From contig CANCSS010000006.1 of assembly GCA_947380905.1 (NCBI GenBank), forward strand, positions 1 to 64,000: a stretch of DNA of 64,000 nt. Reading direction: 5' to 3'. The position numbers and the translations under genes were made by a program. Below the pieces are notes generated by a model. That model saw nothing but the letters and a program-made list of their open reading frames with translations, was not told the DNA's origin and did not search any database. The DNA is from Chitinophagaceae bacterium. GTDB lineage: Bacteria; Bacteroidota; Bacteroidia; Chitinophagales; Chitinophagaceae. Positions 56,157-64,000 of this stretch are shown here, piece after piece. How positions within the stretch are numbered: the stretch's first letter is position 1; every line of letters starts with the position of its first letter.

Positions 56157-56772
56157 TCTGATCTATAAACAGGCTTACTACTTCTACATGACCTATAAAA
56201 TGTGCGGTTACGATTAAGAAGACCACGCCATAAATAGAGCCCCATAAATGCGCGCTGTGATTGATGCCACCTTGGCCCTTTTTAGAAAGGTAGGCGGTTA
56301 ACCCAAGGTAAATGGGACCAAATATAAAACCAGGAATTATAGGAGGGATAATAAAAAATCCAATTTGCATGGTGGGTTGAAGAAAGATGCCAACAAATAC
56401 GATGGCCGAAACAGCACCAGAGGCGCCTAAGCTTCGGTAATGGTATTGTTTGAAATGATTAAGATAGGTGGGAATCAAACAAACCAATAAAGCAGAAATA
56501 TATAAAATAATATAGAAGCGAGCACCAGTTGTTCCAAATATCATGGCAAAATATTGTTCAACGTAATCGCCGAACATATAAAAAGAGAACATATTAAAAG
56601 CGAGGTGCATGAAATCGGCATGAATAAATCCAGAGCTAAAAAATCGGTACCATTCATTGTGCTCATGAACTGTATAAGGATGAAAAATTAATTTATCCAT
56701 GAGGTTGTCATTGTACATAGCAGCGATGGAAATAACAACAGTAATAATGGTAATGTATAAAGTGATACTCAT
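56134..56772 (-). CDS. Rhomboid-family intramembrane serine protease
   Basis: A 212-residue membrane protease with about six hydrophobic segments. The catalytic serine is in SLGASGAVSAIVF (GxSG) and the catalytic histidine in NHSAHLWGSIYGVV. The upstream HADFMHLAFNMFSFYMFG matches the rhomboid HxxxN motif. The substrate is unknown. Its last 23 bp lie opposite the end of tilS, and it begins 10 bp after the rlmH stop. Confidence 0.9.
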   Translation of the reverse strand: MSITLYITIITVVISIAAMYNDNLMDKLIFHPYTVHEHNEWYRFFSSGFIHADFMHLAFNMFSFYMFGDYVEQYFAMIFGTTGARFYIILYISALLVCLIPTYLNHFKQYHYRSLGASGAVSAIVFVGIFLQPTMQIGFFIIPPIIPGFIFGPIYLGLTAYLSKKGQGGINHSAHLWGSIYGVVFLIVTAHFIGHVEVVSLFIDQIKAYFGR

Positions 56773-56782
56773 ATTGTGTTAA

Positions 56783-57247
56783 TTATTCGTGGTGGTATTT
56801 TTCATTCGCCAAGATACTGCATGCGCGGTATACTTGTTCGGTTAAAATTAATCGCACCAACATATGCGGGAAAACCAATTCAGAGAGGGACCAAGTAAAT
56901 TGAGCACGTTGTTTAATTTCATCGGAGACGCCATATGCGCCACCAATTAAAAATACCAAACGCTGTGCACTTTGATTGCCATATTTTTGAATCAATTTAG
57001 CTACACCCGGAGCGCTAAGCATTTTACCTGTTTCCTCTAATAAAATAAGTACATCTGTGGGTTGAATGGCTTTTAGAATCAAGGGGGCTTCCATTTTTTT
57101 AATTTGGGCAGGATCGGTGGCTTTGGCAGGTGCTATCAATTGCCACTGGATAGGATAGTAGTGCCCAATTCTTTTAGTAAATTGGTCAACCCCTATTTTG
57201 ATATAGGGCTCATGTGGCTTACCAACAGAAAAGAAGGCTATTTTCAA
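56783..57247 (-). CDS. rlmH: 23S rRNA (pseudouridine1915-N3)-methyltransferase RlmH
   Basis: A SPOUT methyltransferase of the large subunit. From TTG 57247 it is 154 residues, the usual length, starting LKIAFFSVGKPHEPY, which aligns with the MKI..(V)GK family start. The SAM-binding knot is VFLIGGAYGVSDEI, and the end LILTEQVYRACSILANEKYHHE is diagnostic. A longer frame from TTG 57265 overlaps the -7 box, so it is less likely. The lack of ATG is unusual. Confidence 0.9.
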   Translation of the reverse strand: MKIAFFSVGKPHEPYIKIGVDQFTKRIGHYYPIQWQLIAPAKATDPAQIKKMEAPLILKAIQPTDVLILLEETGKMLSAPGVAKLIQKYGNQSAQRLVFLIGGAYGVSDEIKQRAQFTWSLSELVFPHMLVRLILTEQVYRACSILANEKYHHE

Positions 57248-57262
57248 GGCTTGTAATTTGCT

Positions 57263-57270
57263 CAAAAGTA
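57263..57270 (-). promoter_or_regulatory. Bacteroidota -7 box for rlmH
   Basis: On the minus strand this reads TACTTTTG, an exact TAnnTTTG match, ending 16 bases before TTG 57247. A -33 is not clear. Confidence 0.5.
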
Positions 57271-57428
57271 CTATTATTATTTTGTGTTGCTACTTTACAT
57301 CTCTACATAGGGCATGGCAGTAAAACTATTTGTAATTGCTTGATAATCATCAATATATTTCATCAAATTATTCAACAAAAATAGCTTTAAGTTAAAATTT
57401 CCCTTATTTTCGCAACCAAATTTATTAT

Positions 57429-57438
57429 CCCCCCCCCC
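57429..57438 (+). repeat. C10 homopolymer directly before a start codon
   Basis: Ten consecutive C residues end one base before the ATG at 57440, where a ribosome-binding site would lie, in an otherwise AT-rich region. Such tracts are prone to slippage. Confidence 0.85.
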
Positions 57439-57439
57439 A

Positions 57440-57910
57440 ATGAAAATTTACCCCCTCAAAGCCGTATTTTTTGCACTTATTTTTATTTCCTCCCAGGTAG
57501 TAGGTCAAGCTAAGGCAGACGATGTAGTCATTGAAACTATCACCCAAGCTCAAATTGGAGCATTAAAATGCAGTTATTTTAAATTAGGTACTTTGAAAGA
57601 GGAATATCAGGTGCGCATTATTTATAAGAATCAAAAATACATCTACCAACAAGAATCAGATACCATCAATATTGTAGATAAAAGCAATCTTTCCCTATTC
57701 ATTAAAGATTTAAAAGATGGCTTATCTATCATTGATGACAATCAAAAAAGTCAAACTTTTAACAGAGGCCTTTATATTATTTCCAAAGACAATAATTACA
57801 TCGACAATCAGTCGCTCACTTTTTGGAACAAGGATTACAATATAAGTGCTTCTATAAATAAAACCAATACCATTGAATTGATTGATTGGTTGGTTAATAT
57901 TAAGTTTTAA
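57440..57910 (+). CDS. Small exported protein, unknown
   Basis: A 156-residue protein with a signal peptide (LKAVFFALIFISSQVVGQA). The mature part is rich in Asn, Lys, Ile and Tyr with a predicted beta-rich pattern, and no family was recognised. A single Cys is in GALKCSYFKLG. It sits alone between rlmH and the SusCD pair, behind a C10 tract, and ends in front of a bidirectional terminator. A weak TATTTTCG box lies at 57405-57412. Confidence 0.6.
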   Translation: MKIYPLKAVFFALIFISSQVVGQAKADDVVIETITQAQIGALKCSYFKLGTLKEEYQVRIIYKNQKYIYQQESDTINIVDKSNLSLFIKDLKDGLSIIDDNQKSQTFNRGLYIISKDNNYIDNQSLTFWNKDYNISASINKTNTIELIDWLVNIKF

Positions 57911-57957
57911 AATTATCTACTCTTTCTCGGATCACTTCTACTGAGATGCTACTAAAT

Positions 57958-57996
57958 AAAAAAAGCCCTCCCCGAAAATCGGGGAGGGCTTTTTTT
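57958..57996. terminator. Bidirectional terminator between the small exported gene and susD
   Basis: AAAAAAAGCCCTCCCCGA and TCGGGGAGGGCTTTTTTT are exact 18-base complements around a 3-base loop, between convergent genes. Confidence 0.9.
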
Positions 57997-58015
57997 ATAA
58001 GATCTATTGTAAATT

Positions 58016-59491
58016 CTATTGTAGAATTGGCAATTTAGAGAAAATGGTAACTGTTGGTACATTTGTACCGTTTTTGTCTAACTCAGATTGAGTATACAAT
58101 AAACGTTGAATGTAAGTAGAAGCTACAGGCACTTTTGATGCAGAAGTGTTACTTACGACTGGAATTGATTGCATGCCAACAGGATATGCATATGCATGTC
58201 TCTTAACATCCATCCAAGTTTCCACTTCTTGAGCTAGCATAGCTTTGTATTTCTCGGTCATGATTTTGGCCATAGATACAGTTGCAGCAGTTTCAGCACC
58301 ATGATTTGCAATGTAAGTAGGAATACCAGCTTTATCGGCAGTAAAGCTAATCACTTGGTTTAAATGAGCAGCTACGGCAGCATTTAATGCAGTTGCAGCA
58401 GCAGCAGCGTTACCCGCACGCATATTGGCTTCTGCTTCGATAAATAACATTTCAAAATAGGTAGCAAATAAAACTGGAGAGTTCTTTTGACCATAATAAG
58501 TACTATCTCCAATACTCATATAAGCACCAGTTCCTACATCACCATCTTGTAATTTACCAAGACCATAAGCAGGTCTAATAGGCACTGTACCAGAGTTAGA
58601 AGTAAAGAAAGCTCTTAAACGAGGATCGTTATCAGCCATAATATAATCTAAAAATGCTTTATTGGCTACATACATACCATTGGTAAAAGTAGATTGCCAA
58701 GGGTTATACAAAGTAGTACTTCCATCGTAAGGCATTTTGAAATCAGCAGAAGAGCTAGTAAAACCAGCTGCTTTTGCATTTGCTATTGCAGCAATTGCAT
58801 TGGTAGCTGATCCAGCTGGATCTTTCTTACTAAAATGGTTGTAATATCTAGCACTTAGCATATAAGCCAAGCCTTTCCATTTTGCACGGTTACCACCATA
58901 AAGGAAGTCGCCATTAATAGCAGATTCAGATGCTCCTGCAGTAAGACTAGCAATACCATCTGCTAATAATTTTTGAATAGCAGCATATATATCTACTTGT
59001 GCATCATACTTTGGTGTAGGGAATTTTACAACGTCTAAAGCTTGGCTCCAAGGAATGTCACCATAAATTGATGTCATATAACCTAACTGATAAGCGGTTA
59101 AAATTTGTGCAATACCAACATAAGATCTTTCATTGGCTTGCGCAGTGGTAATAATTTGCTTTAAATTCATCAATGTTGATTGGTAGCCACCTGTAAATAA
59201 GCCAGCTAAATCACCATTGGTTAATTGATATTGGTTGTAACTTAAGCCTGTTGCGTGGTTACCAGCAAAATGGCCATTAAATACACCAATTGGTCCATCA
59301 CCAAATCCACCTTGGCTAGTGAAGGTACCAGAGAGTTCAGCTTGCGTTAAAAGCGCTGAAGGAATAACGGAGGTTGGTGAATTTTCATTCTTATTCAACA
59401 CAGCCATTTTGTCCAAAGTCTTTTCGCAAGAAGTAAATAAAAATGTACTTACTACTGTGGCAAGTAATGCTATTTTAAATCTTTGTTTCAT
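58016..59491 (-). CDS. SusD/RagB-family outer-membrane lipoprotein
   Basis: A surface nutrient-binding lipoprotein that pairs with the SusC transporter. The 491-residue protein has lipobox LFTSC and resembles the SusD-like_2 group (helical TPR-type core). Features are AQILTAYQLGYMTSIYGDIP, WKGLAYMLSARYYNHFSKK, and FEMLFIEAEANMRAGNAAAA near residue 345. The end is MTEKYKAMLAQEVETWMDVK. It lies 44 bp downstream of the susC homologue. The substrate is unknown: no glycosidase or peptidase is attached. Confidence 0.88.
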   Translation of the reverse strand: MKQRFKIALLATVVSTFLFTSCEKTLDKMAVLNKNENSPTSVIPSALLTQAELSGTFTSQGGFGDGPIGVFNGHFAGNHATGLSYNQYQLTNGDLAGLFTGGYQSTLMNLKQIITTAQANERSYVGIAQILTAYQLGYMTSIYGDIPWSQALDVVKFPTPKYDAQVDIYAAIQKLLADGIASLTAGASESAINGDFLYGGNRAKWKGLAYMLSARYYNHFSKKDPAGSATNAIAAIANAKAAGFTSSSADFKMPYDGSTTLYNPWQSTFTNGMYVANKAFLDYIMADNDPRLRAFFTSNSGTVPIRPAYGLGKLQDGDVGTGAYMSIGDSTYYGQKNSPVLFATYFEMLFIEAEANMRAGNAAAAATALNAAVAAHLNQVISFTADKAGIPTYIANHGAETAATVSMAKIMTEKYKAMLAQEVETWMDVKRHAYAYPVGMQSIPVVSNTSASKVPVASTYIQRLLYTQSELDKNGTNVPTVTIFSKLPILQ

Positions 59492-59535
59492 TTTAATTAT
59501 TTTTTGTTTATTATCTGTTATTGTTACTTATTTTA

Positions 59536-62500
59536 TTAAAATTTAACCTTTACAGAAAAATCCCATGATTTTGAAGAAGGGATACCTGCGATGTCCATAC
59601 CAGTTGTTGCATTTGCAGATGCACCACCAGCACTAACCTCAGGATCAACTCCAGTATAAGGAGTCTTTAACCATACGTTTCTTCCAGAGAAAGTAAGGTC
59701 AAGGCCTTTAATATGTAATGGTTTTAAAATTTTATCAGGAACTGTGTAACCAATATAGATGTTTCTTAGTCTGAACCAAGTTGCATCTTCTACATAGTTC
59801 TCATCAATAGCTCTAAATACAGTGGTATAAAAAGTTTTTGAAAGTTGAACTGGTTTATCATTAATAACTTGACCCGCTGCGTTAACACCAGAATAAATTC
59901 TAGTACTTAACACATTAGCAGGAGCACCAGCTACTGTAGGATCGTAGTATCTTTGATCTGTATAGAAAGACTTACCAGAGTAAGTAATCATTGAGTTAAA
60001 GTCGTTGGCTACATTGCCACCTTTTTTCCAATCAATGGTAAAACCAAAGTTGAAATTCTTATAGCTCATGGTATTATTCCAACCTAAGATGAAATCTGGA
60101 CTGGTATTTCCTAATAAAGTTTTAGTAGCTGCTTTAGAAGGGTTACCATTGGCATCTAATAATAAAGGAGCGCTTAAGTAATCAGCATCTGTTGTTGCTT
60201 TTCCGTAACGCTTCCAAGCATAACCATAAATTGCACCAAAAGGTTGTCCTTTTACCGCATCTATTTCAGTAGTTCCCCAATAGCCATTACGTAAAGTAAC
60301 TTTATCGTTTCCATTGTCACCTACTTTAACAACCATACTTCTGTTTCTTGAGAAGTTAAAAGCAGATGTCCAAGTAAATCCTTTTACATTAACGATATTG
60401 TTAAAAGACAAAGTCGCATCAATACCTTTGTTAGTGGTTTCGCCTAAGTTAATTAAAGTACTACTTACACCAGTAACGGAAGAAACTGGAGCGTAAATAA
60501 TTTGGTCAAATGAACGCTTTTCATAATAAGCTGCTTCAAAGGTTACTTTTCTTTTAAATAAACCTAAATCAAGACCAACCTCTTGTTGAGTAGTGCTTTC
60601 AGGTCTGATAGTTGGGTTACCAACGGTACTAGGATAAGTAAATCTTACATTACCCAATACTGCTGGAGAAACGTTACTGTAGGATGTTTCTAAAGAGTTA
60701 ACAGGTGCATCATTTGAAGTACCTGCATAAGAAACTCTTACTTTACCATAAGTTAACCATGGTGCTTTTATGTGCTCAGAAAAAACATAACCAGCACTTA
60801 CTGAAGGGTAAGTGAAGCCCATGTTATTACGAGGCAAAGTAGAAGACCAGTCTTCACGTAAAGTTCCTTCTATGAATAAGTAGTTTTTGTAGTCCACTTG
60901 TACATCACCATATACACCCAAGGTTTGTTTAGACCAAGAACCATGACTCACTGTTTGAGTTTGTGTATTGGTTATATCATACAAATTAGGTAATACGAAA
61001 GAGTTGCCTGAATTGAATAAGGCGTCATATTTTTTGTAGAAAATGTTTTGACCAGCAAAAGAACGCAATTGAAAATCTTGACCAAATTTATGATCAAAAT
61101 GCAAAATCAACTCTGAGTTCAATTGAGTGTTTTGTATATTACCAGTAGTAATTGAACCAGTGAAATTATTAGAAGCATAATTCCAAGTTCCAATCATATC
61201 GTGTTGTTCACGACCTTCTGAATATTGGTCCATACCTGCTTTATAATCTAATCTTAGATCTCTAGAGATTTTATAACTCGCATCAAAGTTAGATAGTAAA
61301 CGATTTACGTTATATTTCTCACCACCATCATGCGTAGCCATCCACATTGCACTTGATTGACCATTGTTCCAATAGCTTTCTGTTCCAGTAGCTAAATTGG
61401 TAGTATGGTAAGTCATGATATCAAATGTGTTAATATAGTAAAGCAATGAATAAGACAATAAGTCTTGTGCATAACGATTACCACCAGTATTGATATAGTT
61501 GAACTTAGCTCCAATTTTTAATCTATCCGTAATCTGAGAATTAAAATTGAACATGAAATCTGTTTTTTGATATCTATTATTTAATATGATACCATCTTGA
61601 TCTAATCTAGATAAAGAAGTGAAATAGGTTGTTTTATCACTTGCACCAGAAACAGAAATATTGTATCTGTTGGTGATTCCTGTTCCAGAAGCATAAAAGT
61701 TTTCAAAGTTATTTGGATAGAAAGGGATAGGTAAACCAGTTACATCTTTTACCACACCATCTCCAACAAGATCCATTAAAGATCCTTTAGGGAAAACAGG
61801 GTTAGAGAATGCATTTGGTCCCCACATGTTACTAGTATTCGTAGTGTAGATACCACTAGAACCTCTAAGCCATTGTCTAGTTACATCTTGGAATTTGTTG
61901 GCTGAAGCAGCAGATCTGCTATAGTTAAAATCAATATTAGCTTTACCAACTTTACCTTTTTTAGTAGTAATGATGATTGCACCATTGGCTGCTTGAATAC
62001 CATACAATGCCGTTGCCGCACCACCTTTCAATATAGTTACATTGTCAACATCATCAGGGTTAATATCCACCGCTCTGTTCGCAGAAGGGAATGAATATTG
62101 ACCATTGGTAGCACTAGCCGTATTATCAATTGGCACACCATCCACGACATACAAAGGTTGGTTGTTACCAGTTAAAGAGTTGTAACCTCTAATTACTACT
62201 GTAGTACCACTTCCTGCTTGTCCACCTGAGTTGGTGATTTGCACACCAGAAACTTTACCAGATAAATCATCCATTAAGTTTGATTTACCACCAGCTGCGA
62301 TAGATTCTGCATTGATAGTTTGTGTAGAGTAACTAATTGCCTTTTTATCTCGAGAGATACCTAAGGCGGTTACTACTACTTCACTTAATGCATTCACATC
62401 TGACTGAAGTTGAACTCGTAGACCGTTTCCTGCAGCTACTGTAGTTGATTTATAACCTAAAGAAGAAATTACTAAAGTGGCCTTTGCTTTTGTACTTAAA

Positions 62501-62676
62501 GTAAAGGTTCCATCATTTTTAGAAAGGGTACCATTTCTAGTTCCTCTTTCTAATACAGAAGCTCCAACAATGGGAGATCCATTTTCATCAGTAATTTTTC
62601 CGGTTGTATTTGTATTCTGTGCTGTTGCTGTTGAAGCAAAAACTACCATACAAACAAAAAATAGAAAATTTCTCAT
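59536..62676 (-). CDS. SusC/RagA-family TonB-linked outer-membrane transporter
   Basis: A 1046-residue outer-membrane beta-barrel. It has a signal peptide (FLFFVCMVVFASTATAQ) and an N-terminal carboxypeptidase-regulatory-like domain (TGKITDENGSPIVGASVLER). The plug domain includes ATALYGIQAANGAIIITTKK (about residues 221-240). The C-terminal barrel strand is SWDFSVKVKF. It forms an operon with the susD gene. The import substrate cannot be inferred. The 190 bp upstream are very AT-rich with only a weak TAACATTTA box. Confidence 0.93.
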   Translation of the reverse strand: MRNFLFFVCMVVFASTATAQNTNTTGKITDENGSPIVGASVLERGTRNGTLSKNDGTFTLSTKAKATLVISSLGYKSTTVAAGNGLRVQLQSDVNALSEVVVTALGISRDKKAISYSTQTINAESIAAGGKSNLMDDLSGKVSGVQITNSGGQAGSGTTVVIRGYNSLTGNNQPLYVVDGVPIDNTASATNGQYSFPSANRAVDINPDDVDNVTILKGGAATALYGIQAANGAIIITTKKGKVGKANIDFNYSRSAASANKFQDVTRQWLRGSSGIYTTNTSNMWGPNAFSNPVFPKGSLMDLVGDGVVKDVTGLPIPFYPNNFENFYASGTGITNRYNISVSGASDKTTYFTSLSRLDQDGIILNNRYQKTDFMFNFNSQITDRLKIGAKFNYINTGGNRYAQDLLSYSLLYYINTFDIMTYHTTNLATGTESYWNNGQSSAMWMATHDGGEKYNVNRLLSNFDASYKISRDLRLDYKAGMDQYSEGREQHDMIGTWNYASNNFTGSITTGNIQNTQLNSELILHFDHKFGQDFQLRSFAGQNIFYKKYDALFNSGNSFVLPNLYDITNTQTQTVSHGSWSKQTLGVYGDVQVDYKNYLFIEGTLREDWSSTLPRNNMGFTYPSVSAGYVFSEHIKAPWLTYGKVRVSYAGTSNDAPVNSLETSYSNVSPAVLGNVRFTYPSTVGNPTIRPESTTQQEVGLDLGLFKRKVTFEAAYYEKRSFDQIIYAPVSSVTGVSSTLINLGETTNKGIDATLSFNNIVNVKGFTWTSAFNFSRNRSMVVKVGDNGNDKVTLRNGYWGTTEIDAVKGQPFGAIYGYAWKRYGKATTDADYLSAPLLLDANGNPSKAATKTLLGNTSPDFILGWNNTMSYKNFNFGFTIDWKKGGNVANDFNSMITYSGKSFYTDQRYYDPTVAGAPANVLSTRIYSGVNAAGQVINDKPVQLSKTFYTTVFRAIDENYVEDATWFRLRNIYIGYTVPDKILKPLHIKGLDLTFSGRNVWLKTPYTGVDPEVSAGGASANATTGMDIAGIPSSKSWDFSVKVKF

Positions 62677-62867
62677 TCGAGTTGTTTTTTAAATTTAATA
62701 ATATGTTATCTAAATGTTAAGGCTAAAATTAAACTATTATAAGTAATTATCATTAAATTATTCATAAAATTGGGTGTTTAGCTAAATTATCGCTTTAATA
62801 CATATATTTATATATATTAAAATATTATTATGTTTTAAAAAAATTCAACATTTTAGAGACCAAAAAA

Positions 62868-62900
62868 AAATCGCTGTAAATTGTTCATTTACAGCGATTT
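62868..62900 (-). terminator. Terminator of tRNA-Arg
   Basis: AAATCGCTGTAAA and TTTACAGCGATTT are perfect 13-bp arms around a 7-base loop. On the minus strand they are followed by a T tract and lie just downstream of the tRNA. Confidence 0.88.
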
Positions 62901-62911
62901 ATTAATTTTTG

Positions 62912-62988
62912 TGGTGACCGCGTTAGGATTCAAACCTAAAACCCCCTCATCCGTAGTGAGGTACTCTATTCAGTTGAGCTACGCAGCC
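62912..62988 (-). tRNA. tRNA-Arg (anticodon ACG)
   Basis: The minus strand folds into a full cloverleaf. The acceptor stem is GGCTGCG/CGCGGTC (two G-U pairs), the D stem is GCTC/GAGT, and the anticodon stem is CCTCA/TGAGG with loop CTACGGA. The anticodon is therefore ACG, expected to be edited to ICG to read CGU, CGC and CGA. The T arm is TTAGG/CCTAA, and the 3' CCA is encoded. It is flanked by its own promoter and terminator. Confidence 0.96.
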
Positions 62989-63011
62989 ATTTCCCTATTA
63001 GATAGGGGTTG

Positions 63012-63041
63012 CAAATATACCTTAAAATCCGATTTTCCCAA
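63012..63041 (-). promoter_or_regulatory. Promoter of tRNA-Arg
   Basis: On the minus strand TTG (63041-63039), a 19-base spacer and TATATTTG (63019-63012) match the Bacteroidota consensus. The -7 box ends 24 bases before the tRNA 5' end. Confidence 0.75.
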
Positions 63042-63068
63042 GGAAAAACCTAAATAATAGACCAGTTA

Positions 63069-64000
63069 CTAATAATGCCATCTAACAAAAGCTTCTATAG
63101 CAGCATATTTTGTAAGCCCGAGACGTGCATACAAATCGGCGGTATTGGCATTTCTAATTTCTGCTCTTTGCCAAAATTCTCTCGAGTCGGTACCTTGAAA
63201 AGGAACACTGTCTTTTTGGGATTGATGAATAAAGATGCCAAATCTTTTTTTCAATACTTGATCTGGACTCATAGGTACGGCCATTTCAATTTCTGAAATA
63301 TCCCATTCCTGCCAAGCCCCTTTGTACAACCAAACCCAACAATCTTTTACCCAAACTTCCCCTTCGGCTTTTAATCGACGTAAACTTTCAAATATAATAT
63401 CCAAACAAACTTTATGCGTACCATGCGGATCGGCTAAATCACCTGCGCAATACACTTGATGTGGTTTAATTTCTTTTAATAAATCCATCGTGATGCGAAT
63501 GTCCAATTCACTCATCGGCTTTTTTTCTATCGCACCCGTTTCATAAAAAGGAAGATCCATGAAATGATAGTTGTCTTCTTTGATACCCACATATCTACAG
63601 GTGGCTTTGGCTTCACATCTTCTGATTAATCCCTTGATGGCTCTAATTTCTGCAGTATCTAAGTGCGTTGATTTCTTGCTTGATAAAAAAGTTCTTGCTG
63701 TACTTAATATGTTTTCACTTTTTTTATTGTCGATACCAAAAAGTTCTTCAAAACCTACTGCAAAATCTAAGAAACGGGTAACAAATTCATCTGTGACTGC
63801 AATGTTGCCGCTGGTTTGATAAGCTACATGCACATCGTGGCCTTGTTCTTGTAAGCGCATAAAAGTTCCGCCCATGCTAATGATATCATCGTCGGGGTGG
63901 GGTGAAAACAACAAAACTTTTTTGGGATGTGGTGCACTTCTTTCAGGATGTGCAGGAATGGTTGCATTGGGTTTTCCACCTGGCCAACCAGTAATGGTAT
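63069..64000 (-). CDS. C-terminal part of a glucosamine-6-phosphate deaminase-like protein with PIG-L domain (partial)
   Basis: The frame stays open to the window edge, so the 5' part is missing. The visible ~310 residues start with ITGWPGGKPNATIPAHPERS and then the LmbE/PIG-L deacetylase motif LLFSPHPDDDIISMGGTF. Other landmarks are VHVAYQTSGNIAV and GDLADPHGTHKVCLD. This layout is the C-terminal half of the long Bacteroidota NagB-like proteins, in which a glucosamine-6-phosphate isomerase domain is followed by a PIG-L domain. The TTG at 63914 is not a real start because coding continues upstream of it. Confidence 0.85.
   Translation of the reverse strand, partial: TITGWPGGKPNATIPAHPERSAPHPKKVLLFSPHPDDDIISMGGTFMRLQEQGHDVHVAYQTSGNIAVTDEFVTRFLDFAVGFEELFGIDNKKSENILSTARTFLSSKKSTHLDTAEIRAIKGLIRRCEAKATCRYVGIKEDNYHFMDLPFYETGAIEKKPMSELDIRITMDLLKEIKPHQVYCAGDLADPHGTHKVCLDIIFESLRRLKAEGEVWVKDCWVWLYKGAWQEWDISEIEMAVPMSPDQVLKKRFGIFIHQSQKDSVPFQGTDSREFWQRAEIRNANTADLYARLGLTKYAAIEAFVRWHY

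Noticed and set aside
62470-62692. Plus-strand frame over the start of the SusC gene
   Set aside because: It is antisense to the signal peptide and regulatory-like domain of SusC, which are well conserved.
1-64000. CRISPR arrays, insertion sequences, prophage or attachment sites
   Set aside because: No regularly spaced repeats, transposase motifs, phage structural genes or integrases were seen on either strand.

Overview
This is an AT-rich, gene-dense chromosomal segment from a member of the Bacteroidota, most likely a Chitinophagaceae-like freshwater or soil lineage. The assignment rests on a SusC/SusD pair, TAnnTTTG promoter boxes, a CcmE with a CxxxY haem motif, an alpha-oxoamine synthase of the serine palmitoyltransferase type, DUF3078 and DUF4294 proteins, a YfiT/DinB protein, and several Tat-exported Gfo/Idh/MocA proteins. 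No phage, transposon or CRISPR array is visible. Genus-level placement is inference.

Layout. 1-7.4 kb: housekeeping genes (prmA, plsY, an OmdA-type protein, dnaG, a STAS protein, clpC). 7.4-24.5 kb: a uronate catabolic locus. It holds an exported GH88 hydrolase divergent from kdgF-kduD-kduI; a convergent thuA-gfo-gfo operon; ubiX; a decayed GH3 beta-glucosidase tail; then a long operon of mannonate oxidoreductase, uxuA, kdgK, yhcH-like, eda, a hexuronate-type MFS transporter, a tandem DUF1080 protein and a third Gfo/Idh protein, closed by a 52-bp perfect palindrome. 24.5-34.6 kb: an alpha-glucan phosphorylase homologue whose PLP lysine is replaced by Thr, a lipoprotein, an Nramp-UspA fusion, NADP isocitrate dehydrogenase, a PafA-like phosphatase, an SPT-like enzyme and YihY. 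34.6-40.1 kb: mltG, then the operon miaB - sigma-54 activator - lptE - TPR-like - secG. 40.3-49.5 kb: DUF3078, purK, an ABC ATPase, a DinB protein, and a minus-strand run ending in folC. 49.6-57.3 kb: ccmE-ccmF, DUF4294, glnS-tilS, rhomboid, rlmH. 57.4-64 kb: a small exported protein behind a C10 tract, susD/susC, tRNA-Arg(ACG), and the C-terminal part of a NagB/PIG-L deaminase running off the window.

How the genes work together. In the uronate locus, GH88 would release a 4,5-unsaturated uronate. KdgF, KduI and KduD convert it to 2-keto-3-deoxygluconate (KDG). A parallel branch feeds fructuronate through the SDR mannonate oxidoreductase and UxuA to the same KDG. KdgK and Eda then split KDG to pyruvate and glyceraldehyde-3-phosphate. 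The three Gfo/Idh proteins, ThuA and DUF1080 protein suggest an added envelope route through 3-keto-glycosides. No polysaccharide lyase, glucuronate isomerase (UxaC), SusCD pair or dedicated regulator sits in this locus, so those steps must be encoded elsewhere.

Several starts were moved from the longest open frame using promoter boxes, signal peptides or family starts (icd, purK, the ABC ATPase, lptE, rlmH, DUF3078, DUF1080, the PH-like membrane protein and one lipoprotein). All functional calls come from reading motifs; no database search was run.
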